64,000 bases of DNA, from the NCBI GenBank assembly GCA_041398565.1, contig JAWKUN010000005.1, positions 682,001 to 746,000 of the forward strand, in the 5' to 3' direction. The notes beneath the pieces were generated by a model. That model worked only from the letters and a program-made list of their open reading frames with translations. It did no database searches and was not told where the DNA came from. Position numbers and translations under genes: made by a program. Source of the stretch: DATGPD01 sp041398565 (lineage in GTDB: Bacteria > Planctomycetota > UBA1135 > UBA2386). Below are positions 9,357-17,342 of this stretch, in pieces. Each line of letters begins with the position of its first letter. Position 1 is the stretch's first letter.

Positions 9357-10240
9357 CTGCCGCGGTCGGTGTGACGCTGCAGCCGGACGAGCGCTACCTC
9401 GAACTTCTCGAGCCCTTGTTCGCCACGGCCGACTACCTCGAGGTCACCCCCGAGACGACCTGGCGACGCGACGACGACGGCGCGTGGTGTCCCAACGGCT
9501 ACTGGCGCGCCTTCCTCGACCTCGGCGCCCGCTACGGCAAGCCTTTCGTCGGCCACGCCGTGTGCGGCAGCTTCGGCACCGCCGACGCGAACGACCTGCC
9601 GCGCCAGCGAGCGTGGCAGGCACGCATCGCCGAAGACCACGCCGCATTCCACTTCCTCTGGCTGACCGACCACCTCGGCGCGGCGATGCTCGACGGCCGG
9701 GCTGTGACGCTGCCCATCGCGCTGCCCATGACCGCCGCGGCGGCAGCCGTCGTGCGCGCCCGCCTCATGGCACTGCAAGAGGTGGTGCCCGACACCGGGA
9801 TCGAGAACAGCGTCTTCTACTTCCTGCTCGGCGACTGGCGCGACGAGCCGGCGTTCTTGGGCGACATCCTGTCGGCGCCCCGCACGCACCTGCTGCTCGA
9901 CTTGCACAACGTGCACACCATGGCGCAGAACCTCGGTGTCGATCCCTGCGACTACCTCGATCGGCTCGACCTGGCGCGGGTGATCGAAATCCACCTCTCG
10001 GGCGGATCCGACAGCGAGCCGCGTTGGCTGCCGTCGGGCCGCGTCCTTCGCCTCGACAGTCATGATCACGCCGTGCCGGAGGAGGTCTGGCGCCTGTACG
10101 AGCGCACGGCCCCACGTTGCGCGAACCTTCGCGGCGTCACCCTCGAACGGATGGAGGGAACGGTCGACGACGGCGACGTCGACGGCCTGCGACGCGAACT
10201 GAGCCGAGCGCGGGAGGTGCTGGGTGCCGGCAGACGCTGA
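9353..10240 (+). CDS. MNIO / DUF692 family iron oxidase
   Basis: This 295-aa protein of the DUF692 family is now called MNIO, multinuclear non-haem iron oxidative enzymes (relatives include MbnB of methanobactin synthesis and TglH). Family landmarks are in order: GHAVCGSFG with H68 (usually HGVGLSLG), the glutamate-containing VPDTGIENSVFY, HLLLDLHNVH (179-188), VIEIHLSGG and DSHDHAVPEEVW (D235, H237, H239). The conserved Asp, Glu and His residues bind two or three iron ions in studied members. The start is a GTG overlapping the stop of the precursor gene; the 3' end overlaps the next gene by 17 nt. Such enzymes normally need a small partner that presents the substrate, which fits the next gene. 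Confidence 0.9.
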   Translation: MTAAVGVTLQPDERYLELLEPLFATADYLEVTPETTWRRDDDGAWCPNGYWRAFLDLGARYGKPFVGHAVCGSFGTADANDLPRQRAWQARIAEDHAAFHFLWLTDHLGAAMLDGRAVTLPIALPMTAAAAAVVRARLMALQEVVPDTGIENSVFYFLLGDWRDEPAFLGDILSAPRTHLLLDLHNVHTMAQNLGVDPCDYLDRLDLARVIEIHLSGGSDSEPRWLPSGRVLRLDSHDHAVPEEVWRLYERTAPRCANLRGVTLERMEGTVDDGDVDGLRRELSRAREVLGAGRR

Positions 10241-10544
10241 CCTCGCGCGGCTCCAGGCTCTGCTCGCCGACGCTTTGCTGGCACCGGACCCGGTCGCGTT
10301 CCTGCGCGCGCGCTCGGATGCGCCGCCCGTCGACGCAGACGGCTTGCGTTTGGCGGCGTTGCTGATCGCCAAGCTGCGCTTCCAGCGGCTCCTGAACGGC
10401 TCGGCTGCTGCTCTCGAGTTCTGGCAGCAAGACCCGGCCGGCTTCACTCGGGCGTTTCGCACCTACCACCAGGCGGTGCCGCCGACGGCGTTCGACCCCT
10501 GGCGCGAAGCGGAGGCATTCGCCGCCTGGTGCGCGGCGAAGTAA
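10224..10544 (+). CDS. Small MNIO partner-like protein
   Basis: This 106-aa protein starts from a GTG inside the end of the MNIO gene (17-nt overlap). It is predicted mostly helical, with a C-terminal pattern of conserved-looking aromatic and proline residues: FWQQDPAGFTRAFRTYH, VPPTAFDPWREAEAFAAW. Small helical proteins in this position are the substrate-presenting partners of MNIO enzymes (as MbnC is to MbnB); this assignment rests on position and general character, not on a recognised domain. The overlap suggests tight stoichiometry with the oxidase. Confidence 0.65.
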   Translation: MPADADLARLQALLADALLAPDPVAFLRARSDAPPVDADGLRLAALLIAKLRFQRLLNGSAAALEFWQQDPAGFTRAFRTYHQAVPPTAFDPWREAEAFAAWCAAK

Positions 10545-10563
10545 CAGGGTGGAGCCTGACACC
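10545..10563. repeat. Single arm of the REP-like repeat
   Basis: CAGGGTGGAGCCTGACACC differs at only three positions from the aligned part of the left arm of the 7494-7581 inverted repeat (CAAGGTGGAGTCAGACACC). It begins at the base after the stop of the MNIO partner gene and sits in the 30-nt convergent gap. The 7.5-10.5 kb block is therefore bracketed by related sequences. Confidence 0.6.
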
Positions 10564-10574
10564 GATGTGTTGGT

Positions 10575-12704
10575 TCAGGGGAGGAGAGGATCGTTGGCGC
10601 CGGCTTGCAGGCGGCGCACGGTCTTGAGGGCCTCGCGGCTGATCTCGGGCGGGATCGATGTGTCGCCAGCGAGGCGCGCGGCGACGGCTTCGATGTCGCT
10701 GCGTCGCGCCGAGTACACGAACCAGCCGAGCGCTTCGAGGGCGGCGCGGCGCACGGCGGGCTCGTCGTCGGTGGCCTGAGCCAGAGCCAACAGATCGTCG
10801 ACGACAGCGTGCACGCGGTAGAGGCGGAAGGTGCGGATCGCGGTCATGCGCTTGGCCGACGGCAGCGCGCGGTCCTTGGCATTCGTGCGGTACTCGGCGA
10901 TGAAACCGGGCGTCTGCATGCCTCTGAGCGCCAGAGCCTGATCGCCGACGATCGGCAGCTCCGCCGCGACGCGCGCAAATGCGCCGGCTACCGCCTGGGG
11001 TTCGTACTTGCCGAGCGATTCGCGGGCGCGGAACGCCACGCGCTCGGAGGGGTCGCGCAGCGCCGCACGTACGAGCCGCGCGATGAACTCGGCGTCGCCG
11101 ACGTCGCCCATCAAGTCGACGGCCGAGCGCCGGATGCTCTCGCACGGGTCGCACGCCGCCAGCAACAGTGCCTCGGGCAACTGCGGGCCACGGTGTCGCG
11201 CCAGTCCGGCCAACGCTTCGCGCCGCACGACCGCGACTGACGCCTCGCGCAAGACCGTCAGCAGGCGTTCGTCGCCGCCACCCGGTTCCGCCCATGTCGC
11301 CGTGGCGAACTGGCGATCTGCCGCATCGACGTCACGCTGCCGCGCGAAGCGGAAGGTCGGATCGCCGAACAGATGCGATTCGATGTGCGGCCGCGCCTTG
11401 TGCCAGGCGCCCAGGCGTTGGCCGAGCGCCAGGTGGCAGAGCCCGCGATCTCCCCAGACGTCCTGCGCCACGTTCACCGTGTTGGCCACCACGGCAACGG
11501 TCGCGCCGCTGCCGTAGAGGTAGGCCCCGGCCTGCCACGGCCGCACCGTGAAGTTGCCGTTGAAGCACGCGTCGAGATCGACCACTCGGGCCCCGCAAGC
11601 CAGCGTCGCCACCTCGTCGGCCGCCCACTCCTTCAGCGCGTCAGCCGTCGCGTCGGCGCGCGTGACCGCGTCGTCGAAGGCGCCCGCGAACCACGAGTCC
11701 GGCACGCCCAGCCGCTCGCGCAGCTCGCGCTGCACGTCCGCCTCCGACTGCCCGCGCGCGCGCGCGCGACGCAGGCGCGCGCGCAGGTAGCGGCGCACCT
11801 CGTCGACCTGGGCCTGCGTCGTGGGCAAGCTCGGCGCACCCAACAGGTACTCTCGATCGTCATCACCGTGGCTGTGCAGGATGGCCAAGTCGAGGTCAGA
11901 GTCGGACAGCTCGCGCCGCAAGATGGCCTCGAGAGTCGGCCCGCGTTCGTGGTGCAGGGAGACCAACGCGCCGCCCGGCCGGGACAGATTCGGCAGCACC
12001 TCGCGCAACAGCTGGCGGTCGTCCGCCCACGCGTCCAGCGACTCGCTGACGTAGCCATGCCCCATCAGCGTCAGCACGCGATCGAGTGACCGTGTCTCCG
12101 TCCGCGCGCGCACGAAGCGGTCGAGGCATCTGGCCATGGCCTCCATTCCGGCGCGGCCTTCGGCGGGCGGGAACAAACGCGCCGTGTAGATCTCCCTCTG
12201 CACCAGCTGCACCGACTCGGGGCTCAGGGTGAAGTAGTGCAGCAACGCCTGCTGCTCGTCGCGCCCGGCCGGCTCGACCCTCAGGTCGAAGTCCTCGTAG
12301 GTGCAGTCGGTGGGCACCGAAGAACGTCGCGCCGGATAACGGTCCTCGTCGAGCTTGAACGACGTCGTCAGGTGCTGCGCGCCGCGCAGCATCGGCACCG
12401 GGATGGCGCCGACGAGAATGGCGCCCTCGAGCGACGGCACGCCCTGGTGCAGAGAGCGGAGCGCCTGCCGCAACGCGACCGGGTCGTGCCGGTCGTCGAC
12501 GACAATCGAAGTCGCCAGCCCGTCGGTCTCGGTGGCGTCGCGATAGCGCCGGATGGCGTCGGGGATCGCCGCCCAAGTCTCGTCGTCGACGACGATGGCG
12601 AAGGCGGATTCCGCCTTCGCCGAAGATGGCTCCTCGATTCTCTGGGCCCCGAGCGAAGCGACGACGAAGAGCGACGAGAAGGAGACCGTTCGGCCGAGGG
12701 GCAT
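10575..12704 (-). CDS. Exported clan CD cysteine peptidase-like, HEAT repeats
   Basis: This protein has 709 aa from the ATG at 12704, with a short signal peptide (MPLGRTVSFSSLFVVASLGAQ). The N-terminal two thirds look like a caspase/gingipain (clan CD) fold: LEGAILVGAIPVP, a histidine in AILHSHGDDD (H277, H279), then cysteine 380 in VVDLDACFNGNF, and GDPTFRF near the domain end. That is the His-then-Cys order of peptidase family C25 and caspases. The last third consists of HEAT-like repeats (VRREALAGLARH, IRRSAVDLMGDVGD, AVRRAALEALGW). Family knowledge suggests a secreted or periplasmic protease. Whether it cleaves proteins is not shown by the sequence. Confidence 0.75.
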   Translation of the reverse strand: MPLGRTVSFSSLFVVASLGAQRIEEPSSAKAESAFAIVVDDETWAAIPDAIRRYRDATETDGLATSIVVDDRHDPVALRQALRSLHQGVPSLEGAILVGAIPVPMLRGAQHLTTSFKLDEDRYPARRSSVPTDCTYEDFDLRVEPAGRDEQQALLHYFTLSPESVQLVQREIYTARLFPPAEGRAGMEAMARCLDRFVRARTETRSLDRVLTLMGHGYVSESLDAWADDRQLLREVLPNLSRPGGALVSLHHERGPTLEAILRRELSDSDLDLAILHSHGDDDREYLLGAPSLPTTQAQVDEVRRYLRARLRRARARGQSEADVQRELRERLGVPDSWFAGAFDDAVTRADATADALKEWAADEVATLACGARVVDLDACFNGNFTVRPWQAGAYLYGSGATVAVVANTVNVAQDVWGDRGLCHLALGQRLGAWHKARPHIESHLFGDPTFRFARQRDVDAADRQFATATWAEPGGGDERLLTVLREASVAVVRREALAGLARHRGPQLPEALLLAACDPCESIRRSAVDLMGDVGDAEFIARLVRAALRDPSERVAFRARESLGKYEPQAVAGAFARVAAELPIVGDQALALRGMQTPGFIAEYRTNAKDRALPSAKRMTAIRTFRLYRVHAVVDDLLALAQATDDEPAVRRAALEALGWFVYSARRSDIEAVAARLAGDTSIPPEISREALKTVRRLQAGANDPLLP

Positions 12705-12765
12705 CGTCGTCACATTGTCGCCGGCTCGGCCGCCTCGGCAATGCCGGCGGCCGAGCGCGCATCGC

Positions 12766-13821
12766 TCACTGGACGGTGAACTGCACGATCGGCACCGCGT
12801 CGGTCGTGCTGGTCCCGGTCGTCGCGTTGACGTTCGACAAGTCCCACACGTACTGCGCACTCGGCACACACACTTCGGGGCCGAAGAAGATCTTGCGCGT
12901 GGCGGTCGCCTCGACGCCGAGCGGGTTGGCGCCACTCGGCGGCACCGTGTAGAGCCACTGCCAGGCAGTGTCGAGGCCGCCGATCGGGCCGACCGGCAGG
13001 CTGATCGTTGCGGCACCCGTGCCGTCAGTCGGCGTCGGGATCATCATCAGCGGGCTGACCTGCACGGCGCAGCCGGTGGCCCCACCGATGAGGCCGAGGT
13101 CGAACGGCAGCGGAAAGCCCGGCACCAGCTCGGCCATGTCGGTCGAGGGCATGAGCCACGCCGAGCCGTTGGCGGTACCGCCCGCGAGACTCACGGTCAG
13201 GGTCGAGCCACCGACGTAGGTACCGTTGGCGGACGTCGAGGTGATGGTGCCGGCGCCGCACCCCTGACCGACGGTGGCCGCGGTGCCGCTGGCCGAAGCG
13301 AAGCAGCGGTCGGTGCTCCACGAAGCGCCGGTCGAACGCCCGTACACCCACAGGTCGATGTTGATGTTGGTGGCGGAGTTGGTTCCGAACACGAACGGCG
13401 CCTGGAACGGCACCGGCGAGAACATCGCCGTGGAACGGTTGGCGGGCATGGCGAGCACATTCACCATCTGCCGGGGCAGGACCGCGACCTCGTCGGTGCC
13501 GATGTTGTTGGCGAAGGTCGAGGACAGGGCGCCCGGCGCGCTCGTGGTGCTGGACGCGTGCACCTCGATGTCGGCGGTGAAAGCCGCCTTGTCGGTGGTC
13601 GCGCCGGCGCCGCGCAGGCCGACGCCCATCACGGTCGTGTTGGCCGGGAACGGCGACGCGAAGATCATCTGTGTGCGCGTCGACGAGCCACCGAGCGCCG
13701 CCGAGCTGCCGCGACCGTACACACGTTCGAAGGCCGACGGCAGCACCAGAGTGCGCTGCTGGGCGCGCGGGGTCGCGACACAGGCGAGAAGAGGGATGAG
13801 AACTGCTGGAGTGGTTCGCAC
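12766..13821 (-). CDS. Exported protein of unknown function
   Basis: This 351-aa protein starts from GTG with a signal peptide (MRTTPAVLIPLLACVATPRAQ). The mature part is rich in Ser, Thr, Gly and Ala with beta-strand character: GRGSSAALGGSS, MIFASPFPANTTV and FGTNSATNINIDLWVYG. The C-terminus has GTGAATISLPVGPIGG followed by an aromatic strand, the same type of module as in the other exported proteins here. No enzyme motif is visible. The gene lies 61 nt upstream of the clan CD peptidase-like gene on the same strand, so the two may be co-transcribed. The 258-nt region upstream (13822-14079) contains no gene I can support. Confidence 0.75.
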   Translation of the reverse strand: MRTTPAVLIPLLACVATPRAQQRTLVLPSAFERVYGRGSSAALGGSSTRTQMIFASPFPANTTVMGVGLRGAGATTDKAAFTADIEVHASSTTSAPGALSSTFANNIGTDEVAVLPRQMVNVLAMPANRSTAMFSPVPFQAPFVFGTNSATNINIDLWVYGRSTGASWSTDRCFASASGTAATVGQGCGAGTITSTSANGTYVGGSTLTVSLAGGTANGSAWLMPSTDMAELVPGFPLPFDLGLIGGATGCAVQVSPLMMIPTPTDGTGAATISLPVGPIGGLDTAWQWLYTVPPSGANPLGVEATATRKIFFGPEVCVPSAQYVWDLSNVNATTGTSTTDAVPIVQFTVQ

Positions 13822-14079
13822 GTTGGGTTCGAGAGAAACGATGAGTGAGGGCGGCGCCAGAACTCGGCGTCCGCGCGGGCGGGGAAGCTACCAGACCGGC
13901 CGCCGAGGGACTCTCCGCACTCCTCTCGGCCGACCGCAACGGCGGCCCGACGTGCAGGCACTCGGCGAGTTCGAACCTCTGCCACCTCGACGTCGCGGCC
14001 GAAGCCGCGGTCGCAACGGCTCCTCAGCACACCCGGCGGTGCTCCAGGCCGGCGGCCCCCTCGGGCCCGACACCGGCAG

Positions 14080-14298
14080 TCAGTCGCAGCCAGGCTCCTC
14101 GAACACCAGGTCGAGGTCGACGCACGCGTTCCACAGCATCGCCATCGCTTGGCGGCAGTTCATGAGCGCGCACGGCGGCAGGTCGGTTCGCTTCGACATC
14201 GTCACCAGCCGCCGGTAGAGGTCGAGCAGTTCGCGTTCGTGCTCGGCGAGAGGCCGCCCGAGGAGATCCTTGTCTTGCGGGAGGGGGTCGGTCGCCAT
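14080..14298 (-). CDS. Small protein coupled to CoA ligase
   Basis: This 72-aa protein (MATDPLPQDKDLLGRPLAEH...) has an ATG that shares one base with the stop of the upstream CoA ligase gene (TGATG), giving strong translational coupling. It looks entirely helical: HERELLDLYRRLVTMSKRTD, CALMNCRQAMAMLWNACVDL, and an acidic tail LVFEEPGCD. No signal peptide or membrane segment is seen. Four cysteines are present, without a clear metal-binding spacing. I do not recognise the family; an accessory or regulatory subunit of the ligase is inferred from coupling alone. Confidence 0.65.
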   Translation of the reverse strand: MATDPLPQDKDLLGRPLAEHERELLDLYRRLVTMSKRTDLPPCALMNCRQAMAMLWNACVDLDLVFEEPGCD

Positions 14299-15641
14299 CA
14301 CACGTTCCTCAGGTCTTGCAGCCGCTTGGCCTTGAGCTCGAAGCGCGGCAGCTCGCCGGTCTCGGCCGCCACCACGTTGAAGCGCAAACCCTCGTGCGCG
14401 GCGGCGAGTTCGCGCGCCATACCCTTGCACAGAGCCTCGGCCCGCGCGGCGGCGCTCGGCTTGAACTCCACCTTCACGGTGATCTCGTCGCGGATGCCCT
14501 CTTCTCTGGTCAACACGATCTGGAACTCCTCGACGTCAGCACACTCGCGCACGATCGCCTCGACGGCGCGCGGGTAGACGTTGGTGCCCCGCACCAGCTT
14601 CATGTCGTCGACGCGGCCGAGGATGCCGCCCTCGAAGATGTCGAACGAGCGCCCGCAGGCGCAGGTCGAGTGCGGCACCTTCACCACCATGTCCTTGGTG
14701 CGGTAGCGCAGCAGCGGAATGAAGCCGCGGCCGAACGACGTCACCACGCGCTCGCCGCGTTCGCCGTACGGCACCGGCTCGCCGCTCGCGGGGTCGAGCA
14801 CCTCCTCGATGAAGTGGTCTTCGAGGATGTGGACGCCGCCCGGCTGGTGGCAGCACTCGAACACCATGATGGTGCCGATCTCGGTCATGCCGGCGGTGTC
14901 GCCACACTTGGCGCCCCACATGTCTTCGATCAGCTTCTTGGTGGCCGGGATGCTGCCGGCCGGCTCGCCCGACACGATCACCTTGGTGACCTTGCCATCC
15001 TTCTTGAGATCGATACCCATGCGCTGCGCCTCCTGCGCCATGCGCAGCGCGTAGGTCGGAGTCGCACACACCGTCGTCGCCCCCATCTCCACCAGCTGCT
15101 TGACGCGGTTCTCGGTCGTCATGTTGCCCGACGGCAGGACCAGGCAGCCGATCTTCTCGCAGCAGTAGTGTGCCCCCCAGAAGCCGATGAACGATCCGTA
15201 GGAGAAGGCGAAGAACACCACGTCGCTGGGGCGGACGTCGAAGGCCCAGAACCCGTAGCACCAGGCCTCGCCGATCCAGGCCCAGTCCTTGCGCGAGTCC
15301 AGCACGCGCAGTGGCTGCCGACCGCTGGTTCCCGAGGTCAGGTGGTAGCGAATCGCCTGTTCGGGAGGTCGGGTGACGAGATCGCCGAACAACGGCTGGG
15401 CCGCCTGGCAGGCCATCCAGTCCTCGCGCGTCATGAACGGCAGGCGCCGGATGTCGTCGAGCGTCGCGATGTCAGCCGGCTTGACGCCCGCCCCGTCGTA
15501 CAAACGACGGTGATACGGGCTCGTCGCGTACGCCCGCTCGACGGTGCGCTGCAGCTTGTGCAACTGCAGGCGCTGCAGGTCGGCGCGGCTCGCGGTCTCG
15601 TTCTTGGGATTCCAGTAGGGTGGCCAGGAAGGAGTCGCCAT
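14298..15641 (-). CDS. Phenylacetate-CoA ligase-like enzyme
   Basis: This 447-aa protein matches the PaaK-type adenylate-forming ligases in length and motifs; these use ATP and CoA to make an aryl-CoA thioester. Visible are YHLTSGTSGRQPLRVLDS (the AMP-binding Ser/Thr/Gly loop), VIVSGEPAG, DTAGMTEIGTIMVFEC, LLRYRTKDM, the hinge-region ILGRVDDMKLVRGTNVYP and an acceptor lysine region ELPRFELKAKRL. A CAC pair (STCACGRSFD) is typical of the family. The substrate may be phenylacetate, benzoate or another aromatic acid. Acyl-CoA dehydrogenase and enoyl-CoA hydratase genes lie 1.7 kb upstream on the same strand, consistent with aromatic or fatty acid degradation. Confidence 0.88.
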   Translation of the reverse strand: MATPSWPPYWNPKNETASRADLQRLQLHKLQRTVERAYATSPYHRRLYDGAGVKPADIATLDDIRRLPFMTREDWMACQAAQPLFGDLVTRPPEQAIRYHLTSGTSGRQPLRVLDSRKDWAWIGEAWCYGFWAFDVRPSDVVFFAFSYGSFIGFWGAHYCCEKIGCLVLPSGNMTTENRVKQLVEMGATTVCATPTYALRMAQEAQRMGIDLKKDGKVTKVIVSGEPAGSIPATKKLIEDMWGAKCGDTAGMTEIGTIMVFECCHQPGGVHILEDHFIEEVLDPASGEPVPYGERGERVVTSFGRGFIPLLRYRTKDMVVKVPHSTCACGRSFDIFEGGILGRVDDMKLVRGTNVYPRAVEAIVRECADVEEFQIVLTREEGIRDEITVKVEFKPSAAARAEALCKGMARELAAAHEGLRFNVVAAETGELPRFELKAKRLQDLRNV

Positions 15642-15771
15642 GCCCGCGCCAGCATAGGCCGCGACCCGCCGGCCTCACCGCCCGAACCCGAGCCCCCCCC
15701 CGCTCGGCCCTCAAGTCGCGGCTTCCCGGTCCGGACAATGCCCGGAGAGCTGCAGCTAGCGGGGGAGCACC

Positions 15772-16542
15772 ATGGACATCATGACCATTCTCGGTCTGCT
15801 GGTCGCCTTCGGCGGCGTCATCGGCGGACAGGTCCTCGAAGGCGGTCACCCGGGTGGACTGGTCCAGGGCACGGCGTTCCTCATCGTCATCATCGGCTCG
15901 CTCGGGGCGACCATGGTTGCGACGCCGCCGGCCGACATGATGCTCGGCGTCAAGGCGTTCATGAAGTCGATCTTCCCGACCAAGAACGACTTCGGCGGAG
16001 TGATGGACAAGATCCTCGAGCTCGCCAACCTGGCGCGCCGCGAGGGCCTGCTGGCGCTCGAGAGCTTCACCAGCGGCACCGAGGGCGACCCCTTCCTGCG
16101 CAAGTGTCTGACCCTGGCCATCGACGGCAGCAGCGCCGAGGTCATCCGCGAGACCGTCGAGATCGACATGATGATCGCCGAGGAGGAGGCGACCGCCGGC
16201 CTCAAGTTCTGGGAGACGTGGGGCGCACTGTGTCCGACCGTCGGCGTGCTCGGCGCCGTGCTCGGCCTCATCCACGTCATGGAGAACCTCGACAACCCGG
16301 CCGCGATCGGTCCGGGTATCGCGGTGGCGTTCGTGGCGACGGTGTACGGGGTGGGCTACGCCAACGTGGTGTGCTTGCCGCTGTCGTTCAAGCTCAAGCG
16401 CTACGTGCAGCACGACCAGTTGATGAAGAGCATGATCCTCGACGGCGTGGTCGGCATCCAGTCCGGCGCGGCGCCGGGCGCGTTGCGCAGCCGCCTGTCG
16501 GTGTACGCCCACGACGCCCACAAGGGTGGCGACAAGCACTGA
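15772..16542 (+). CDS. motA: Flagellar motor stator protein MotA
   Basis: This 256-aa protein has a GGGGGAG ribosome-binding site just before the ATG. MotA and MotB form the ion channel that powers flagellar rotation. The four membrane segments are visible: ILGLLVAFGGVIGGQV, AFLIVIIGSLGATMV, and the pair CPTVGVLGAVLGLIHVM and IGPGIAVAFVATVYGVGYAN. The cytoplasmic loop between segments 2 and 3 holds the charged stretch REGLLALESF. The proline-containing third segment is the channel part in known MotA. It forms an operon with motB, 12 nt downstream. No other flagellar gene is in the window. Confidence 0.9.
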   Translation: MDIMTILGLLVAFGGVIGGQVLEGGHPGGLVQGTAFLIVIIGSLGATMVATPPADMMLGVKAFMKSIFPTKNDFGGVMDKILELANLARREGLLALESFTSGTEGDPFLRKCLTLAIDGSSAEVIRETVEIDMMIAEEEATAGLKFWETWGALCPTVGVLGAVLGLIHVMENLDNPAAIGPGIAVAFVATVYGVGYANVVCLPLSFKLKRYVQHDQLMKSMILDGVVGIQSGAAPGALRSRLSVYAHDAHKGGDKH

Positions 16543-16554
16543 TCCCGGTGCCGC

Positions 16555-17310
16555 ATGGGCAAGAAGCACAAGCACGAAGAGCACGTCAACCACGAGCGGT
16601 GGGTCATCAGCTACGCCGACATGGTGACGCTGCTGTTCGCACTCTTCGTCGTGTTGTACGCGCTCGGCGAGGTGCAGCTGCGCAAGCTGAAGGAGCTGAA
16701 GAAGAGCATCCAGTTCGCCTTCCACTTCGAGGGCAGCGGCAAGACCAAGGACGAAGGCATCTTCGAGAAGGGCGAGTCCGGCGGTGCGCTGGTCGACCCG
16801 GCGCCGCTGCTGACGGCGCAGAAGAAGGAGATGGAGGAGTTCCTGCTCGAGACCCTGCCGCGCGAGTTCGAGGAACGCACCGGCAAGTCGCTCGAGATCG
16901 TGCAGACCGACGACACGGTGGCGTTCACCGGGCCGCTGTCGGCGTACTTCCCCCGCGGCCAGGTCTACCTGCGGCCCACCGTGAACGCCTGGCTGCAGGA
17001 CCTGGTCAAGGGTGCCTACAGCTTCACCTCGCGCATCCGCGTGCGCATCGAAGCGCCCAACGTGCGCATCGGCACCGCCAAGAACGGCACCGCCATCCTC
17101 ACCAACTCCCTGTGCGTGAGTCGGCTGGGCACGCTGCAGAACTTCCTCCTGCTGTCGGTGCTCGACGAGGACGTGATCCTCGAGTTCCGCTACGTCGAGG
17201 AGAGCCGGCTGGCGCGTCCTGGACCGAACGGTTGGGAGGATCAGGCAGTCGTCATCTTCGCCTTCACCAACATGCCCGACGACATCACCGGCAAACCGCG
17301 ACCCCGGTGA
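16555..17310 (+). CDS. motB: MotB-like stator protein, altered OmpA domain
   Basis: This 251-aa protein has a short basic N-terminus, then one membrane helix, ISYADMVTLLFALFVVLYAL, with the ion-carrying aspartate D22 expected of MotB. A plug/linker region (about 40-120) and an OmpA-like C-terminal domain follow. The peptidoglycan-binding signature of that domain is altered: where MotB usually has GHTD and a conserved NWELS..RA stretch, this protein has RIEAPNVRIG and LTNSLCVSRLGTLQNF. The fold probably remains, but anchoring to the cell wall may differ. The stop codon and the convergent acyl-CoA dehydrogenase stop are 33 nt apart. Confidence 0.85.
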   Translation: MGKKHKHEEHVNHERWVISYADMVTLLFALFVVLYALGEVQLRKLKELKKSIQFAFHFEGSGKTKDEGIFEKGESGGALVDPAPLLTAQKKEMEEFLLETLPREFEERTGKSLEIVQTDDTVAFTGPLSAYFPRGQVYLRPTVNAWLQDLVKGAYSFTSRIRVRIEAPNVRIGTAKNGTAILTNSLCVSRLGTLQNFLLLSVLDEDVILEFRYVEESRLARPGPNGWEDQAVVIFAFTNMPDDITGKPRPR

Positions 17311-17342
17311 CACCCAAACGACCGAAGTGAGCGCGCCGCGCC

